Source of the DNA: Bacteroidia bacterium
GTDB lineage: Bacteria; Bacteroidota; Bacteroidia; UKL13-3
Reading direction: 5' to 3'
DNA length: 64,000 nt
Assembly: GCA_021740845.1 (NCBI GenBank)
Contig: JAIOYZ010000003.1
Span: 62,001 to 126,000 of the forward strand
Shown one piece after another: positions 1 through 9,600 of the stretch. Each line of letters starts with the position of its first letter. Within the stretch, counting starts at the first letter, position 1. A program made the position numbers and the translations under genes. The notes beneath the pieces are model-generated. The model was not told the DNA's origin. It did no database searches and saw only the letters and a program-made list of their open reading frames with translations.

Positions 1-375
1 AGCGTAAAATGTAATAACATCTCCTTTTTGGATACCAGCAGGTAATTGCTCGCCAAAGTTTTTATACAAGGTATCTGCCATAATTTTGAAAACGATGCTA
101 TCGCCTTTTTTCATTATAGCAAAAACTTCTTTTAAGCTAGGTTCTCCAGCAGGGATATAAAAAGGCTTATTGTTTTTGTATGAATCAAAAATGGCTGAGT
201 CATTTCTTTCAATTACACCTTTTAAATGAATGTGAAGGTTGTCTTCTGTTGCAACCATTCTAGCATCTTCGGAGGTGGTTACAATTTTGTATTCAATTCC
301 GTTTTCTGTTTTTTCGAAGCGGTTACATGCTGAAAGCAAAGCAATAGCAGCAATTCCGGCTAACATTTTTTTCAT
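1..375 (-). CDS. FKBP-type peptidyl-prolyl isomerase lipoprotein, GldI-like (partial, C-terminus outside window)
   Basis: Reading the minus strand from the ATG at 373-375 gives an open frame that runs off the window start, so only the first 125 residues are visible. It opens with a lipoprotein signal peptide ending in LLSAC (Cys17 lipidated). The rest looks like an FKBP fold: an FDSYKNNKPFYIPAGEPSL stretch, then KKGDSIVFKI. FKBP proteins catalyse cis-trans isomerisation of prolyl bonds; here it would work in the periplasm, anchored to a membrane. It starts 12 bases after the nrnA stop, so the two probably share a transcript. From memory, GldI-type FKBP lipoproteins lie beside DHH phosphoesterase genes in other Bacteroidota, but this could be a generic FKBP. 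The fold call is fairly sure; the GldI link is inference. Confidence 0.72.
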   Translation of the reverse strand, partial: MKKMLAGIAAIALLSACNRFEKTENGIEYKIVTTSEDARMVATEDNLHIHLKGVIERNDSAIFDSYKNNKPFYIPAGEPSLKEVFAIMKKGDSIVFKIMADTLYKNFGEQLPAGIQKGDVITFYA

Positions 376-387
376 GTGTGTCTATTT

Positions 388-1407
388 TTAGTTTAATAAA
401 TTTTTATATTCTTTAAGAGCTTCTTTAAATTTCCATTCCACCAATTCAATTGGATCAGAACTTTCTCCTCCTGCGGCATTGAAATGACCACCTCCATTAA
501 AGTTTTTGCGGGCAAATTCATTTGCAGGAAACTTGTCTTTTGATCTGAAGCTCATTTTTCTGGCTACAGTACGGTCTATAATTAATACAGACAATTGCAT
601 ATCTGTAATAGATAATCCATAATTCACCAAGCCTTCACTATCGCCTGTTATGATTTTAAACTTTTCTAATTCCTCCGCAGTTACTGTAATTAACGCTGTT
701 TTGTATTCTTTTAGAATTTGCAATTTTTCACTTAAACAGAATCCTATAAAACGAGTTCTATTTTCTGAATAATTATCGTAAATGGATTCAAATATTCGAT
801 TGGATTTTGCGCCTTTTTCCAATAGAACAGCAGCAACTCGGTGTGTGGTAGGAGAGGTAGAACCATGTTTAAAGGATGCTGTATCCGTCATAATTCCAGC
901 GTATAGGCAGCTTGCAATTTCTTGGTCGATTAAGTTTACGCCATGCATGGTTTCAATAAACCAAAAAATTAATTCACAGGTAGAACTAGCCTTTGTTGTC
1001 CATAAACGATAATCATCAAAACCTTCTGGTTCTAAGTGATGATCAATCATTACCTTTTGGGCATTTGAGCTTCTTACCAAATCACCTAGTTTATTAATTC
1101 TTTTCAACGAATTAAAATCTAGGCAAAAAACTAAGTCCGCATCTGCTACCAATTCGGCACTTTTCTCTTCAAACTCCTCAAAGTTAATCACCGAATTTTC
1201 TCCAGGCATCCACTTTAAGAAGTCGCCATAATCAGTGGGAGTGACTACTTGGGCATTCACACCCATTTTATTTAAAAATAAGTACAAGCCCAATGACGAA
1301 CCCAAAGCGTCTGCATCGGGTTTATGGTGAGTGGTAATCACTACTTTTGGTTTAACATCTGCTACCAAAAGTGGTTTTATCTGTGAAATATTAGTTAAGT
1401 TTTTCAA
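388..1407 (-). CDS. nrnA: DHH/DHHA1 phosphoesterase, bifunctional oligoribonuclease/PAP phosphatase NrnA
   Basis: The 339-residue protein has the NrnA layout. The N-terminal DHH domain contains THHKPDADALGSS at about residues 26-38, CLDFN near 95, MIDHH near 120 and GIMTDTASF near 170, which supply the metal ligands. The DHHA1 domain ends in GGGHFNAAGG near 305. NrnA degrades 2-5 nt RNAs and dephosphorylates 3'-phosphoadenosine 5'-phosphate in the cytoplasm. The start is a TTG: the next Met is near residue 68, beyond the first catalytic motif, and a TTTGCACCC promoter-like string lies just upstream. The FKBP lipoprotein gene follows 12 bases downstream. Length and motifs fit the family. Confidence 0.9.
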   Translation of the reverse strand: MKNLTNISQIKPLLVADVKPKVVITTHHKPDADALGSSLGLYLFLNKMGVNAQVVTPTDYGDFLKWMPGENSVINFEEFEEKSAELVADADLVFCLDFNSLKRINKLGDLVRSSNAQKVMIDHHLEPEGFDDYRLWTTKASSTCELIFWFIETMHGVNLIDQEIASCLYAGIMTDTASFKHGSTSPTTHRVAAVLLEKGAKSNRIFESIYDNYSENRTRFIGFCLSEKLQILKEYKTALITVTAEELEKFKIITGDSEGLVNYGLSITDMQLSVLIIDRTVARKMSFRSKDKFPANEFARKNFNGGGHFNAAGGESSDPIELVEWKFKEALKEYKNLLN

Positions 1408-1534
1408 AGCGGGTGCAAATATCTACTAATGAATGGTTTTACTGCTATCCTTTCAAAAAAAAATTCATTTTATTTAAAACACAAGGTTAGGCTTTTTGTT
1501 TTATATAGCCTTCTGTTTATCAAATGTATAGGTT

Positions 1535-1550
1535 TTCGGTTTGAACCAAA
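1535..1550 (+). repeat. Dispersed 16-bp near-palindrome TTCGGTTTGAACCAAA, copy 1
   Basis: An exact copy of the recurrent word, lying in the gap between the divergent genes nrnA and ndk. The consensus TTYGGTTYRAACCRAA is symmetric, but every full copy in this window has the same asymmetric form. Confidence 0.75.
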
Positions 1551-1639
1551 ATCATTTTTAGAATTTTCTAATTCTTTGGTTTTATGGAAAATATATAAAA
1601 ATGATACCAATTATTTAATGATAAATTGAAAGAAGCGCT

Positions 1640-1647
1640 TAATTTTG
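1640..1647 (+). promoter_or_regulatory. Putative -7 promoter element of ndk
   Basis: TAATTTTG matches the Bacteroidota -7 consensus TAnnTTTG and is followed by CGCCCCG. Transcription would start near 1653, giving a leader of about 15 bases to the ATG at 1668. No clear -33 TTTG lies at the usual spacing. Confidence 0.5.
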
Positions 1648-1667
1648 CGCCCCGATTAACACAAGAT

Positions 1668-2084
1668 ATGAGCAATATTACTTTCACAATGATTAAACCG
1701 GATGCAGTTGCCAATGGCCACTCCGGAAAAATTATCGATCAAATTTTAGAGGCAGGTTTTAGCATTCAAGCAATGAAATACCTTCACTTAACTCCTGAGA
1801 ATGCAGGTAAATTTTATGCAGTACACAGCGAACGTCCTTTTTTCAACGATTTAGTTTCATTCATGACAAGCGGTCCTATTTTCGCAGCAGTTTTGGTTAA
1901 AGAAAACGCTGTTGCAGATTTTAGAACCTTGATTGGTGCAACAGATCCTAAGAAAGCTGATGAAGGAACCATCCGTCAACGTTTTGCAGATTCAATTGAA
2001 GCCAATGCCGTTCATGGTAGTGATAGTGATGAAAATGCAGCAATTGAAGCTTCTTTCTTTTTCAATTCATTCGAAAGATTCTAG
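1668..2084 (+). CDS. ndk: Nucleoside-diphosphate kinase
   Basis: A 138-residue protein of normal family length. It transfers the gamma phosphate of ATP to nucleoside diphosphates through a phospho-histidine. The start is the ATG at 1668, giving [14 protein letters not shown]; the frame is open further upstream but lacks another ATG. Visible signatures are [16 protein letters not shown] at the N-terminus, [11 protein letters not shown] in the middle and [12 protein letters not shown], which holds the catalytic histidine. It is divergent from nrnA and ends at a hairpin shared with the convergent OmpA gene. Confidence 0.96.
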   Translation: MSNITFTMIKPDAVANGHSGKIIDQILEAGFSIQAMKYLHLTPENAGKFYAVHSERPFFNDLVSFMTSGPIFAAVLVKENAVADFRTLIGATDPKKADEGTIRQRFADSIEANAVHGSDSDENAAIEASFFFNSFERF

Positions 2085-2107
2085 TTTAATCTTAAAGTTT
2101 AGACATA

Positions 2108-2141
2108 AAAAAAGTCCATGGTTAATTCCATGGACTTTTTT
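2108..2141. terminator. Bidirectional rho-independent terminator
   Basis: A perfect 14-base stem (AAAAAAGTCCATGG pairing with CCATGGACTTTTTT) and a 6-base loop TTAATT lie between the convergent ndk and OmpA-family genes. A and T runs flank the stem on both sides, so it can stop both transcripts. Confidence 0.85.
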
Positions 2142-2158
2142 CGTTTACAAGTCTGAAC

Positions 2159-4549
2159 TTATTTTACTATTTTAAATTCAACGCGTCTATTTTTTTGTTT
2201 TCCCTCAGCCGTTTTGTTGTCTGCAATTGGTTTTTTTGAACCAAATCCTTGGGCTTTTAATCTACTTCCATCCACCCCTTTGCCAGTTAAAAAGGATTTC
2301 ACTGCATTGGCTCTATCCTGACTTAATTTTTGGTTCTTAGCTGCATTTCCTACATTGTCGGTATGACCACTAATTTCTAATTTATACTCTGTTTTAACTT
2401 TTAACAATTCAGCTAATTCGGCCAAACTTGCCAATGAACTTTCACTAATTTTTGCAGTTCCTGTTTGGAATTCAAGATTGCTAAACGCCTCATTTAACAC
2501 CTTTTTCTCTTCTTCATTTAATATAACCAAGCTTGGATCAAGAGTTGGGCAACCATTATTTTCGGCAACACCTGCTTCAGTTGGGCAATTGTCATATTTA
2601 TCTGCAATTCCATCTCCATCCGTATCAGGGCAACCAAATGTTCTAGCTGGTCCAGCCTCAGCTATACAACTATCTAATTTATTAATAATCCCGTCACCAT
2701 CAAAATCTGGACATCCTCTTAAGCTAACAAGTCCTGGAATGCTCGGGCAATCATCTGATTTGTCTGGTACTGAATCGTTATCCAAATCTGGGCATCCTCT
2801 AGTTAATTTTGACCCAAATAAATTTGGACACTCATCGTTTTTATCAAGGATACCATCACCATCTTTATCTGGGCAACCATTGCGAGAAATGCTACCTGAA
2901 TCATTAGGGCAGGCATCAAATTTATCTGCTAGACCATCGTTGTCTTTATCTGGGCAACCAAATAATGCTACAGAGCCCTTTTCATTAACACAAGAATCGG
3001 ATAAATCACTAATTCCATCTCCATCTATATCAGGGCAGCCTTTAGCTGCTACAGTTCCTTTAATATTAGGACAAAGGTCTTTAGGGTCGGGAACACTATC
3101 CCCATCGGTGTCAGGACATCCATTGAATTTTGCCAAACCAGGAATCTTTTTGCATTGGTCCTTTTTATTTGGGATTCCGTCATTATCACTATCAAATCTT
3201 CCTCCGATATTAATATTAACTCCCATTCTAAAATTGGTATAATGGGCATCTAATTTTAAGGTTCCATCCAATGGTGCAACTCCTAAAATATTATCAGTTG
3301 CGGCATAAACTAATATGGGCCCAACACTTAAAGCTAAACCTGCTCCAATATTTTGGTATTGTTCACGGTAAATATTGTAATTAAGTCTAAGATCCAAAAA
3401 TCTCCAAATTCTTTGAGTGTAAGATACGCTAGCTCCAGGATAAAATTTTCCTTTCCAAAGTTCCCCGTATCCAACGAAGCCAACACTTCCACTTCTATAT
3501 AGATTGTATTGTAATCCAAAATATACTCTTGGGTTTAGGTTAGTTTTGTATCCAACATTGGTTGATTCAATGGGTTTAAATAAATCTGACAATGAATCTT
3601 GAATGTTATTTAATTCCGTAGAATCAATTTGAGATGGGTCATCTGTTCTGAAACCCTCCCAAACAAAAGTGGCCTTTTTTGAATAAGTTTTTGTTTCTTT
3701 CCAATTAATGTATCCTAAGTCCAGCACGCTTGCAGAAAGACTAAGTTTGTTCGAAACTCGGTAATTCATACCAAGGTCAACCGAAAACCCAGCCCCAACT
3801 GGTTTAGTAAAATAATCGCTAACAATACCAACTGGATCAAGGTTTGTTTGATTCATAATTCCATCTATCCTATCATAACCTGCGGCCCTCATTTCGTAAT
3901 CTGTTGAGGCAGTTATTCTATAAGCATTGTTTTCGCCGCTATCCGTGGTTAAAGTAGTAATATTTTTTAGCATTTGCGCGTGGTACAAACCTGCTATGTA
4001 TTTTCCTCGTACACCTATGGTTAATTTATCATTTACATCCCTTGTATATCCTAAATATGCACTAGAAGTAGCACTCATTTCAAGTTGAAGGTCACTAATT
4101 TTTATGTCTTTGCCAAAAAGATTTCCTGAACTTGCGTTTCCATAATATACCACGGAGAGAAGGTCTTTAGGTAGGCTAATATTATGGTTAAAAGAATTTT
4201 GTATTCCGAAAGTGATGTAATTTTTCTTGATTCTAAAGCCAAAAAATAACGGATTAACCTCTTGGTTAATTTGCATGTTTTTGAAATTATATTTATCATT
4301 TTCGATAATTTTCTTTAAGGTTTGGTCTCCTGATTCATCACTTCTAAAAATATCGTATGCAGAAATTCCTGGTAGATATAGGTGAGTGTAATTGTCAAAT
4401 AATCCTAGAGTAAATGCCTGTCTAGATGGCAGAGCTGGGTTCAAAAAATAACTCTGACCAACTGTTCTAAAATTATAAAAGGTAAGGTTCGTTTGTCCAA
4501 ACAAGCTACCTGCCATTAATATTAAACTGAGTAGTAATAATTTTCTCAT
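2159..4549 (-). CDS. Outer-membrane protein: DUF5723-like barrel, eight TSP3 repeats, C-terminal OmpA domain
   Basis: The 796-residue protein has a signal peptide ending in GSLFGQ, then about 430 residues rich in alternating beta strands that resemble the Bacteroidota DUF5723/PorP-like outer-membrane family (inference). Residues about 450-655 hold eight calcium-binding thrombospondin type 3 repeats of 23-24 residues, each with a GCPDxDGDGxxD core. The C-terminal 110 residues are an OmpA/Pal domain: ISGHTDNVGNAAKN, LSQDRANAV, GFGSKKP and NRRVEF, with the usual peptidoglycan-binding Asp and Arg. The likely role is to tie an outer-membrane barrel to the cell wall across a rigid calcium-dependent spacer. 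It is the last gene of a minus-strand surface block. Parts two and three are certain; the barrel family is less so. Confidence 0.85.
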   Translation of the reverse strand: MRKLLLLSLILMAGSLFGQTNLTFYNFRTVGQSYFLNPALPSRQAFTLGLFDNYTHLYLPGISAYDIFRSDESGDQTLKKIIENDKYNFKNMQINQEVNPLFFGFRIKKNYITFGIQNSFNHNISLPKDLLSVVYYGNASSGNLFGKDIKISDLQLEMSATSSAYLGYTRDVNDKLTIGVRGKYIAGLYHAQMLKNITTLTTDSGENNAYRITASTDYEMRAAGYDRIDGIMNQTNLDPVGIVSDYFTKPVGAGFSVDLGMNYRVSNKLSLSASVLDLGYINWKETKTYSKKATFVWEGFRTDDPSQIDSTELNNIQDSLSDLFKPIESTNVGYKTNLNPRVYFGLQYNLYRSGSVGFVGYGELWKGKFYPGASVSYTQRIWRFLDLRLNYNIYREQYQNIGAGLALSVGPILVYAATDNILGVAPLDGTLKLDAHYTNFRMGVNINIGGRFDSDNDGIPNKKDQCKKIPGLAKFNGCPDTDGDSVPDPKDLCPNIKGTVAAKGCPDIDGDGISDLSDSCVNEKGSVALFGCPDKDNDGLADKFDACPNDSGSISRNGCPDKDGDGILDKNDECPNLFGSKLTRGCPDLDNDSVPDKSDDCPSIPGLVSLRGCPDFDGDGIINKLDSCIAEAGPARTFGCPDTDGDGIADKYDNCPTEAGVAENNGCPTLDPSLVILNEEEKKVLNEAFSNLEFQTGTAKISESSLASLAELAELLKVKTEYKLEISGHTDNVGNAAKNQKLSQDRANAVKSFLTGKGVDGSRLKAQGFGSKKPIADNKTAEGKQKNRRVEFKIVK

Positions 4550-4577
4550 TTTTTTATCTTTTGTAATGATTAGCTAG

Positions 4578-6686
4578 TTATTTATTTCCTAATTTAAGTT
4601 TAACCTTAACAGACATTCCGATTTTTGAAACATAATCGGAATAAATCTTAACAGGAGCACTTCCATTATCAAATGTTTTAATGGTTATCCTAACTACCAT
4701 TTTTGTAAGATTTTTCTTTTTTATTGCAGCTAATTTTTCACTTTGTAATCGAATGGTTGCCACCGTTGTGGTATTTGTAGAAGTTCTACCATTTGCATCT
4801 GCAATTGCTGATTTCATTAAAGTCCCTACCTCAATTGTGTCTAATATCGTGGTATCATTATCGGCAAAGAACATATCCAAACTAGCCTCGAAAGGAATTC
4901 CATTGTCAATTTTTAGTATTAGGTCCATGTATTCCATGTCCTCTGGTTCAAACCCTAATGAAGATTTTCCAAGAGTATCGCCATTTACTATTTCAAAAAA
5001 TGGATTATCTGTAGTTTGTTCAATTTTAAGATTGTTGGTTTTTAAACTTAAAGGCATTTCTACTTCATACCCTACAGAAATTCCAGTTCCTTTTAAAATA
5101 AAATCGTTATATCCAGTAAATCCAGCAGCATTAATTTGGGCCTTGCCACCAAATGAAATCTTTTTTGGAGGTAAATTTAATAAGGCAACTAGAGAAGAAT
5201 TGTTTTTATCTATTGTTTTAAGATCTGTTACAACTTGCCCTTTTTGTGAAACTGTTGGATACCCAATTGTAAAAGCAGGTGCGTTTAAACTTTGTGTGGC
5301 TCCTTTTGCAGAGGTGCCAATTGCATCTAAGGTTACATCTACTGGTACCCCAATTGAATTGGATGTAAATATTTTAATTTTTGGGTCATCTAAAGGAAAA
5401 CCACTTTCGAATTGATCTAAGAAATCAAATGTTTGTTCGGAAGGTTGAATTATTATTTCTCGCGTCCCTAGGTATCCATTTATTTCTTTCAAAGTTAAAT
5501 TGTCGAAAGTAAATGAAGCACGTATAAAATTGGACGAATCAAAATTCTTAATTTGGTTTGAAGAAATAATTTTTGGTTCAACATCTACCTTTAATTTGTT
5601 ATAAGGTTGGCTTGGATCTGAGGTTAAATCAAATTCAACATTGGATAAATCAATTATTCCTTTTTTGTTATTGTTGTTAACATCAAATACAATTGGGGCC
5701 ATAGGTATGCCATTGTTTTTGGCTCCTATAAAATTAATTTTAATTTGAAGTCTTTCTTGAATATTAGATGTTACATCGTAATTGATTTTACCAGCATCAA
5801 AAGTGATTTTACGTATTCTAATAGTTGGATCGTCTGCCTTTAAATCTATTTCTAAGGATTGAGGGTCTATAGACTTTGTTGGGAAAATTGCAGCTCCTGC
5901 ATAGGCTTTCAAACCTTTTGTTTCAATATTGAACTTTATTTGATCATCTAAATCAACCAAAACTGGACTTGAACTTGCAAATGTTTTAAATACTGGTAAA
6001 GAATACCCCAAGCCATTTGAAAGAGTAACATTGTTTAAATTTATAGAATCTTTTTTGCTTGAATTTGGAGCCACATTATTGAAAACCAATTGGCTAATAA
6101 AATATTGAAAAGGAGAAGTATTGTAAATATTAATTCTAATTTGATCAATTGTTACTGGTAATTCATTTCTAAACTCCAAAACCATAAACCCTTCTGATAA
6201 ACTAATGCTCTCAAATTGTGAGGAATTTATAGGAAGGTTATTTAATTCAGAATTTTCATCAGTAATCGCTGGGAAAATTGCCACTTGTCCTGCCACCAAA
6301 GTCAATGCATTTTTTGTAGATGTGGAGAAATTAGAAGACATTTCATCTAAAGATTTACTTTGGTTGATTGTAAGGTTGTCAATGTCTAAAACTCCAAGTT
6401 TATTATCAGTTTCTAATGGATCTATAGAAGGTAAGGTTACAAAACTATCTACTGGGAAACTAGCAACTGAATCTTGCCTTTGAATAAAACTTATAAATCC
6501 ATTTGGGTCGTATACAATGTTTGAATCTTGTTTAAAGATATCACTCATTTTCATTTCCACAATTGCTAATGGAACACCAAACTCCGGTGAGATTGAAATT
6601 TTATCAAATTTTTCAAAATTTAAATCCTTTTTACATGAGAATGTAAGGATGCTAAATGTTAAAATTAATAGGTATATTTTTTTCAT
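4578..6686 (-). CDS. Large secreted lipoprotein of unknown function
   Basis: The 702-residue protein has a lipoprotein signal peptide (MKKIYLLILTFSILTFSC, Cys18 lipidated). The mature part is rich in Ile, Asn, Asp and beta-prone stretches with no enzymatic motif I recognise. Several segments look like repeated Ig-like sandwiches (for example INFIGAKNNG and the LKADDPTIRIRKI region), but no named domain can be assigned. It starts 7 bases after the stop of the upstream T9SS propeller gene and ends 28 bases before the OmpA-family gene, so the three are probably co-transcribed. That context suggests a surface or periplasmic partner of the OmpA protein. Function unknown. Confidence 0.75.
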   Translation of the reverse strand: MKKIYLLILTFSILTFSCKKDLNFEKFDKISISPEFGVPLAIVEMKMSDIFKQDSNIVYDPNGFISFIQRQDSVASFPVDSFVTLPSIDPLETDNKLGVLDIDNLTINQSKSLDEMSSNFSTSTKNALTLVAGQVAIFPAITDENSELNNLPINSSQFESISLSEGFMVLEFRNELPVTIDQIRINIYNTSPFQYFISQLVFNNVAPNSSKKDSINLNNVTLSNGLGYSLPVFKTFASSSPVLVDLDDQIKFNIETKGLKAYAGAAIFPTKSIDPQSLEIDLKADDPTIRIRKITFDAGKINYDVTSNIQERLQIKINFIGAKNNGIPMAPIVFDVNNNNKKGIIDLSNVEFDLTSDPSQPYNKLKVDVEPKIISSNQIKNFDSSNFIRASFTFDNLTLKEINGYLGTREIIIQPSEQTFDFLDQFESGFPLDDPKIKIFTSNSIGVPVDVTLDAIGTSAKGATQSLNAPAFTIGYPTVSQKGQVVTDLKTIDKNNSSLVALLNLPPKKISFGGKAQINAAGFTGYNDFILKGTGISVGYEVEMPLSLKTNNLKIEQTTDNPFFEIVNGDTLGKSSLGFEPEDMEYMDLILKIDNGIPFEASLDMFFADNDTTILDTIEVGTLMKSAIADANGRTSTNTTTVATIRLQSEKLAAIKKKNLTKMVVRITIKTFDNGSAPVKIYSDYVSKIGMSVKVKLKLGNK

Positions 6687-6693
6687 AAAATTC

Positions 6694-9600
6694 TTAGTTA
6701 AGGGTGATTTTGGAAGTTAAAGATCCTTTGTTAGATACGATATTTATTAGGTAAATCCCCTTTTCAAAATCAAATAAATCTAAAGTTATGGTTTGACCCA
6801 AAACAGTTCCCCACTCATTTTTTGAGTAAGACTTAATTAATTTTCCATTCAAATCTAATAGATTTATTTTTTCCATTTCCTCTATTGGAGTGTTGGATTC
6901 AATCTGCAACTTATTTCCTTTTGTTGGGTTTGGATAAATTTTGAACTGGTCTTTTCTCAATTTTTTTAGACCCACGTTTGGGGATGTTCTCGCGCTAGAA
7001 AAGGCAAAACTATCAGTTAAATAAATCCCACCAAATGCACTTTCATTGTATTCATAAATTGCAAAATAATAAACCTTATCGGCGGTTAATCCTGTTATAG
7101 TAACTTCATCCACGTCGCCATTTTCTAAAACAAAGGAACCATCTCCTAACGTGTCACCAAATCCGAAAATAGAATTTGCAGTATATAAAAATCCTTGTTG
7201 TGGGAAAACTCCTTGAGAAAGTTTGTCTTTCGCCACTACCAATCTTTTTTCGCCACTACCTTTTGTCCATTTTACATTCATATAATCCGAGCCGATTTCC
7301 GGAAATAATATGTTCTTGGATGGGGTAATTGGAGCATTTACCGAACTTTTTGTTGTTCCATTTGCACTAGGAATTCCAAGGGTTTGATAGCTAGATGTAA
7401 ATGCTGCTCCATTGTATTCAATTACCGTAAAATAATATGTTGTTAATTGGTTCAAACCGCTAACCGTAACAGAATTACCTGTTCCAACGTAAACAACTCT
7501 TTCATTTTGAGATAGAAAAGATGAATTTCCATTGAATGAATTATCGCTAAAATAAAGTTCGCCATCTTGTGGCATAGTGCTTACTTCTTGAAGCTCGCTA
7601 GCAATAACTATGCGGTTTGTGCCATTTCCATTTGTCCAAGATAAACTAAGTTGGTCGCTAGTGGAATTGGAAATGGATAGCGCAGTGGCAGGAAGAATTG
7701 GCTTTGTAGCCATTGTTAAAGTTGTGGCATTACCAACTGCCGGACTAGAAATCTTGAATCTTGCCAATTCATCAATTCCATTGTATTCATAAATGGCAGC
7801 ATAGTAAGTTTTTCCTGATTCTAAATTATTAACCAGACAAGAATCTCCAGAGCCATTGTAGATTACATAATTGTTTGAACCTAAATCACTGCCACTTCCA
7901 AAATTTTCATTGGCAAAATAAGTGGTACTATCAGTTGGAGTTTGATTAACAGCAGAATTTGCTTTCAAAATCACAATTCTATTTTGTCCATTTCCTTTTG
8001 TCCATTTTAGTTTAGCGCTTGTTACCCTAACATCCGAGAAACTCAAACCTGTTGTAGAAACAGTTGGTGGAGAATAGCCCACTTGTGTTGTGAAATTCCC
8101 CCTTGCAGGATTTGAAGTTAAATAATTTGTGTATTCTGAGAAGCCATTGTATTCAAATACTGCAACATGGTAGGTAGATGAAAAGGACAAATTAGTAACC
8201 ACAAATGTGGTATCTGTCCCATTATAAACTACCGAATTGGTGGAAATAAAATCGCCTGTACCAAATGCTACATTAGCCAAATACGTTGTACCATTAGTAG
8301 GAAATGTATCAACTACCGAATTCGGATTAATAAGTACCAATCGTTTTGCTCCGTTACCCTTACTAATTGTTACCCTAGCAGAAATGGGAGTAATGTTAGA
8401 TATGGTTACTTGGGTGGCCTGTTGAGTGGGTGCATTTACATTAAAATCAACTATTGCAAAATTGCTTTTACCAGATTCATTCATTAATGTAAAATTGCCA
8501 CCTAATGCAATCTTGTCCTCAAACTTTTCAATATGGCTCAAAGAACCTTCTAAAACTTTTACGGGAAAATCAATTTCTGTTGCATTGCTTAAACTGAAAA
8601 CCAATAAGCCTTTATTGTTTATTGTATTTATGCTTCCTCCAAGGAAAACCAAATTATTTTCGGCATGGCAGGTGTTAGGAAAACCGGTAAATTGAGGCTC
8701 CCAGGTACTTAGGTTTGCAGTTGAAGAATCTACCAGAATTGCCGGACTTCTAAAATTGGAATTCACTGTAGTAAAAATTCCAGTTACAAGTATTTTTTCA
8801 TTTATTGATGCAAACGAAGTAATGTTTGAATCTAAATTAATGTTCCAAGCTCGAAGTACTCCGTTGTTTGCTAGATTAAAAGATGCAATAAATTTTTTAG
8901 GTGTACCATTTATTTCAGTAAAGTTTCCACCAACATAAGCGTATGGACCTGATATCAATAAATTAGTTATGGCTCCATTTGGGTTTGGATTCCAATTGCT
9001 AACCAAATTTGAATTTAAATCAATGCTAGCCAAATTGTTTCTTAAACTATCTCCCAAAGCACTAAATTCTCCTCCCATATAGAGATTACTTCCTATTACC
9101 TCTACAACATTAATGCTGCCATTACAACCTGCATCAAAAGCAGTTGGAGTTCCATTTAGCGTGTCAATCAATGCAACACCAAATCTATCCTCAGAGTTTA
9201 CACTTGTAAAACTTCCAGCAATCAACAATTGGTTCCCAACCTGAATTACTTTCTTAACTTCTCCATTTACCTCTGCTGCCCAGGTTAAGGTATTTCCTGT
9301 TTCATAATCCAAAAGGGCAATATTGTTAATTTTCTTTCCTCCAAAGCTAGAGAATTCTCCTCCTATAAATATGTTTGAACCAATTAAAAGACTTGTGAAT
9401 ACATGGTTGTTGACTTCAGGAGTGGAAATTAAACTTCCTCCAGATGATAGCATTGCAAAATATTTTTTTTCTGAAGATCCAACATTCATAAAATTACCAA
9501 AAACAGCGAGTTGATTATTGGTAACTTCCATTTTTTCGATTGGGGCATCAAAGGCTATATCTAAGGTTGAAACAACCCCTGTAAGTATATTTATAGAGGC

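Noticed and set aside
1429-1629. A 66-codon frame between nrnA and ndk
   Set aside because: It contains the dispersed motif and low-complexity AT-rich sequence and no recognisable protein.
2600-3200. Periodic DNA pattern that could look like a CRISPR array
   Set aside because: The period of about 70 bases is that of the TSP3 protein repeats in frame; there are no unique spacers and no cas genes.
2478-3242. A 254-codon plus-strand open frame opposite the TSP3 repeats
   Set aside because: It exists because the repeat codons on the minus strand avoid stops in the antisense frame; it is repetitive and lacks any independent signal.
4681-5415. A 244-codon plus-strand open frame inside the lipoprotein gene
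   Set aside because: The minus-strand gene has a signal peptide and good context; the antisense frame has no start context or known content.
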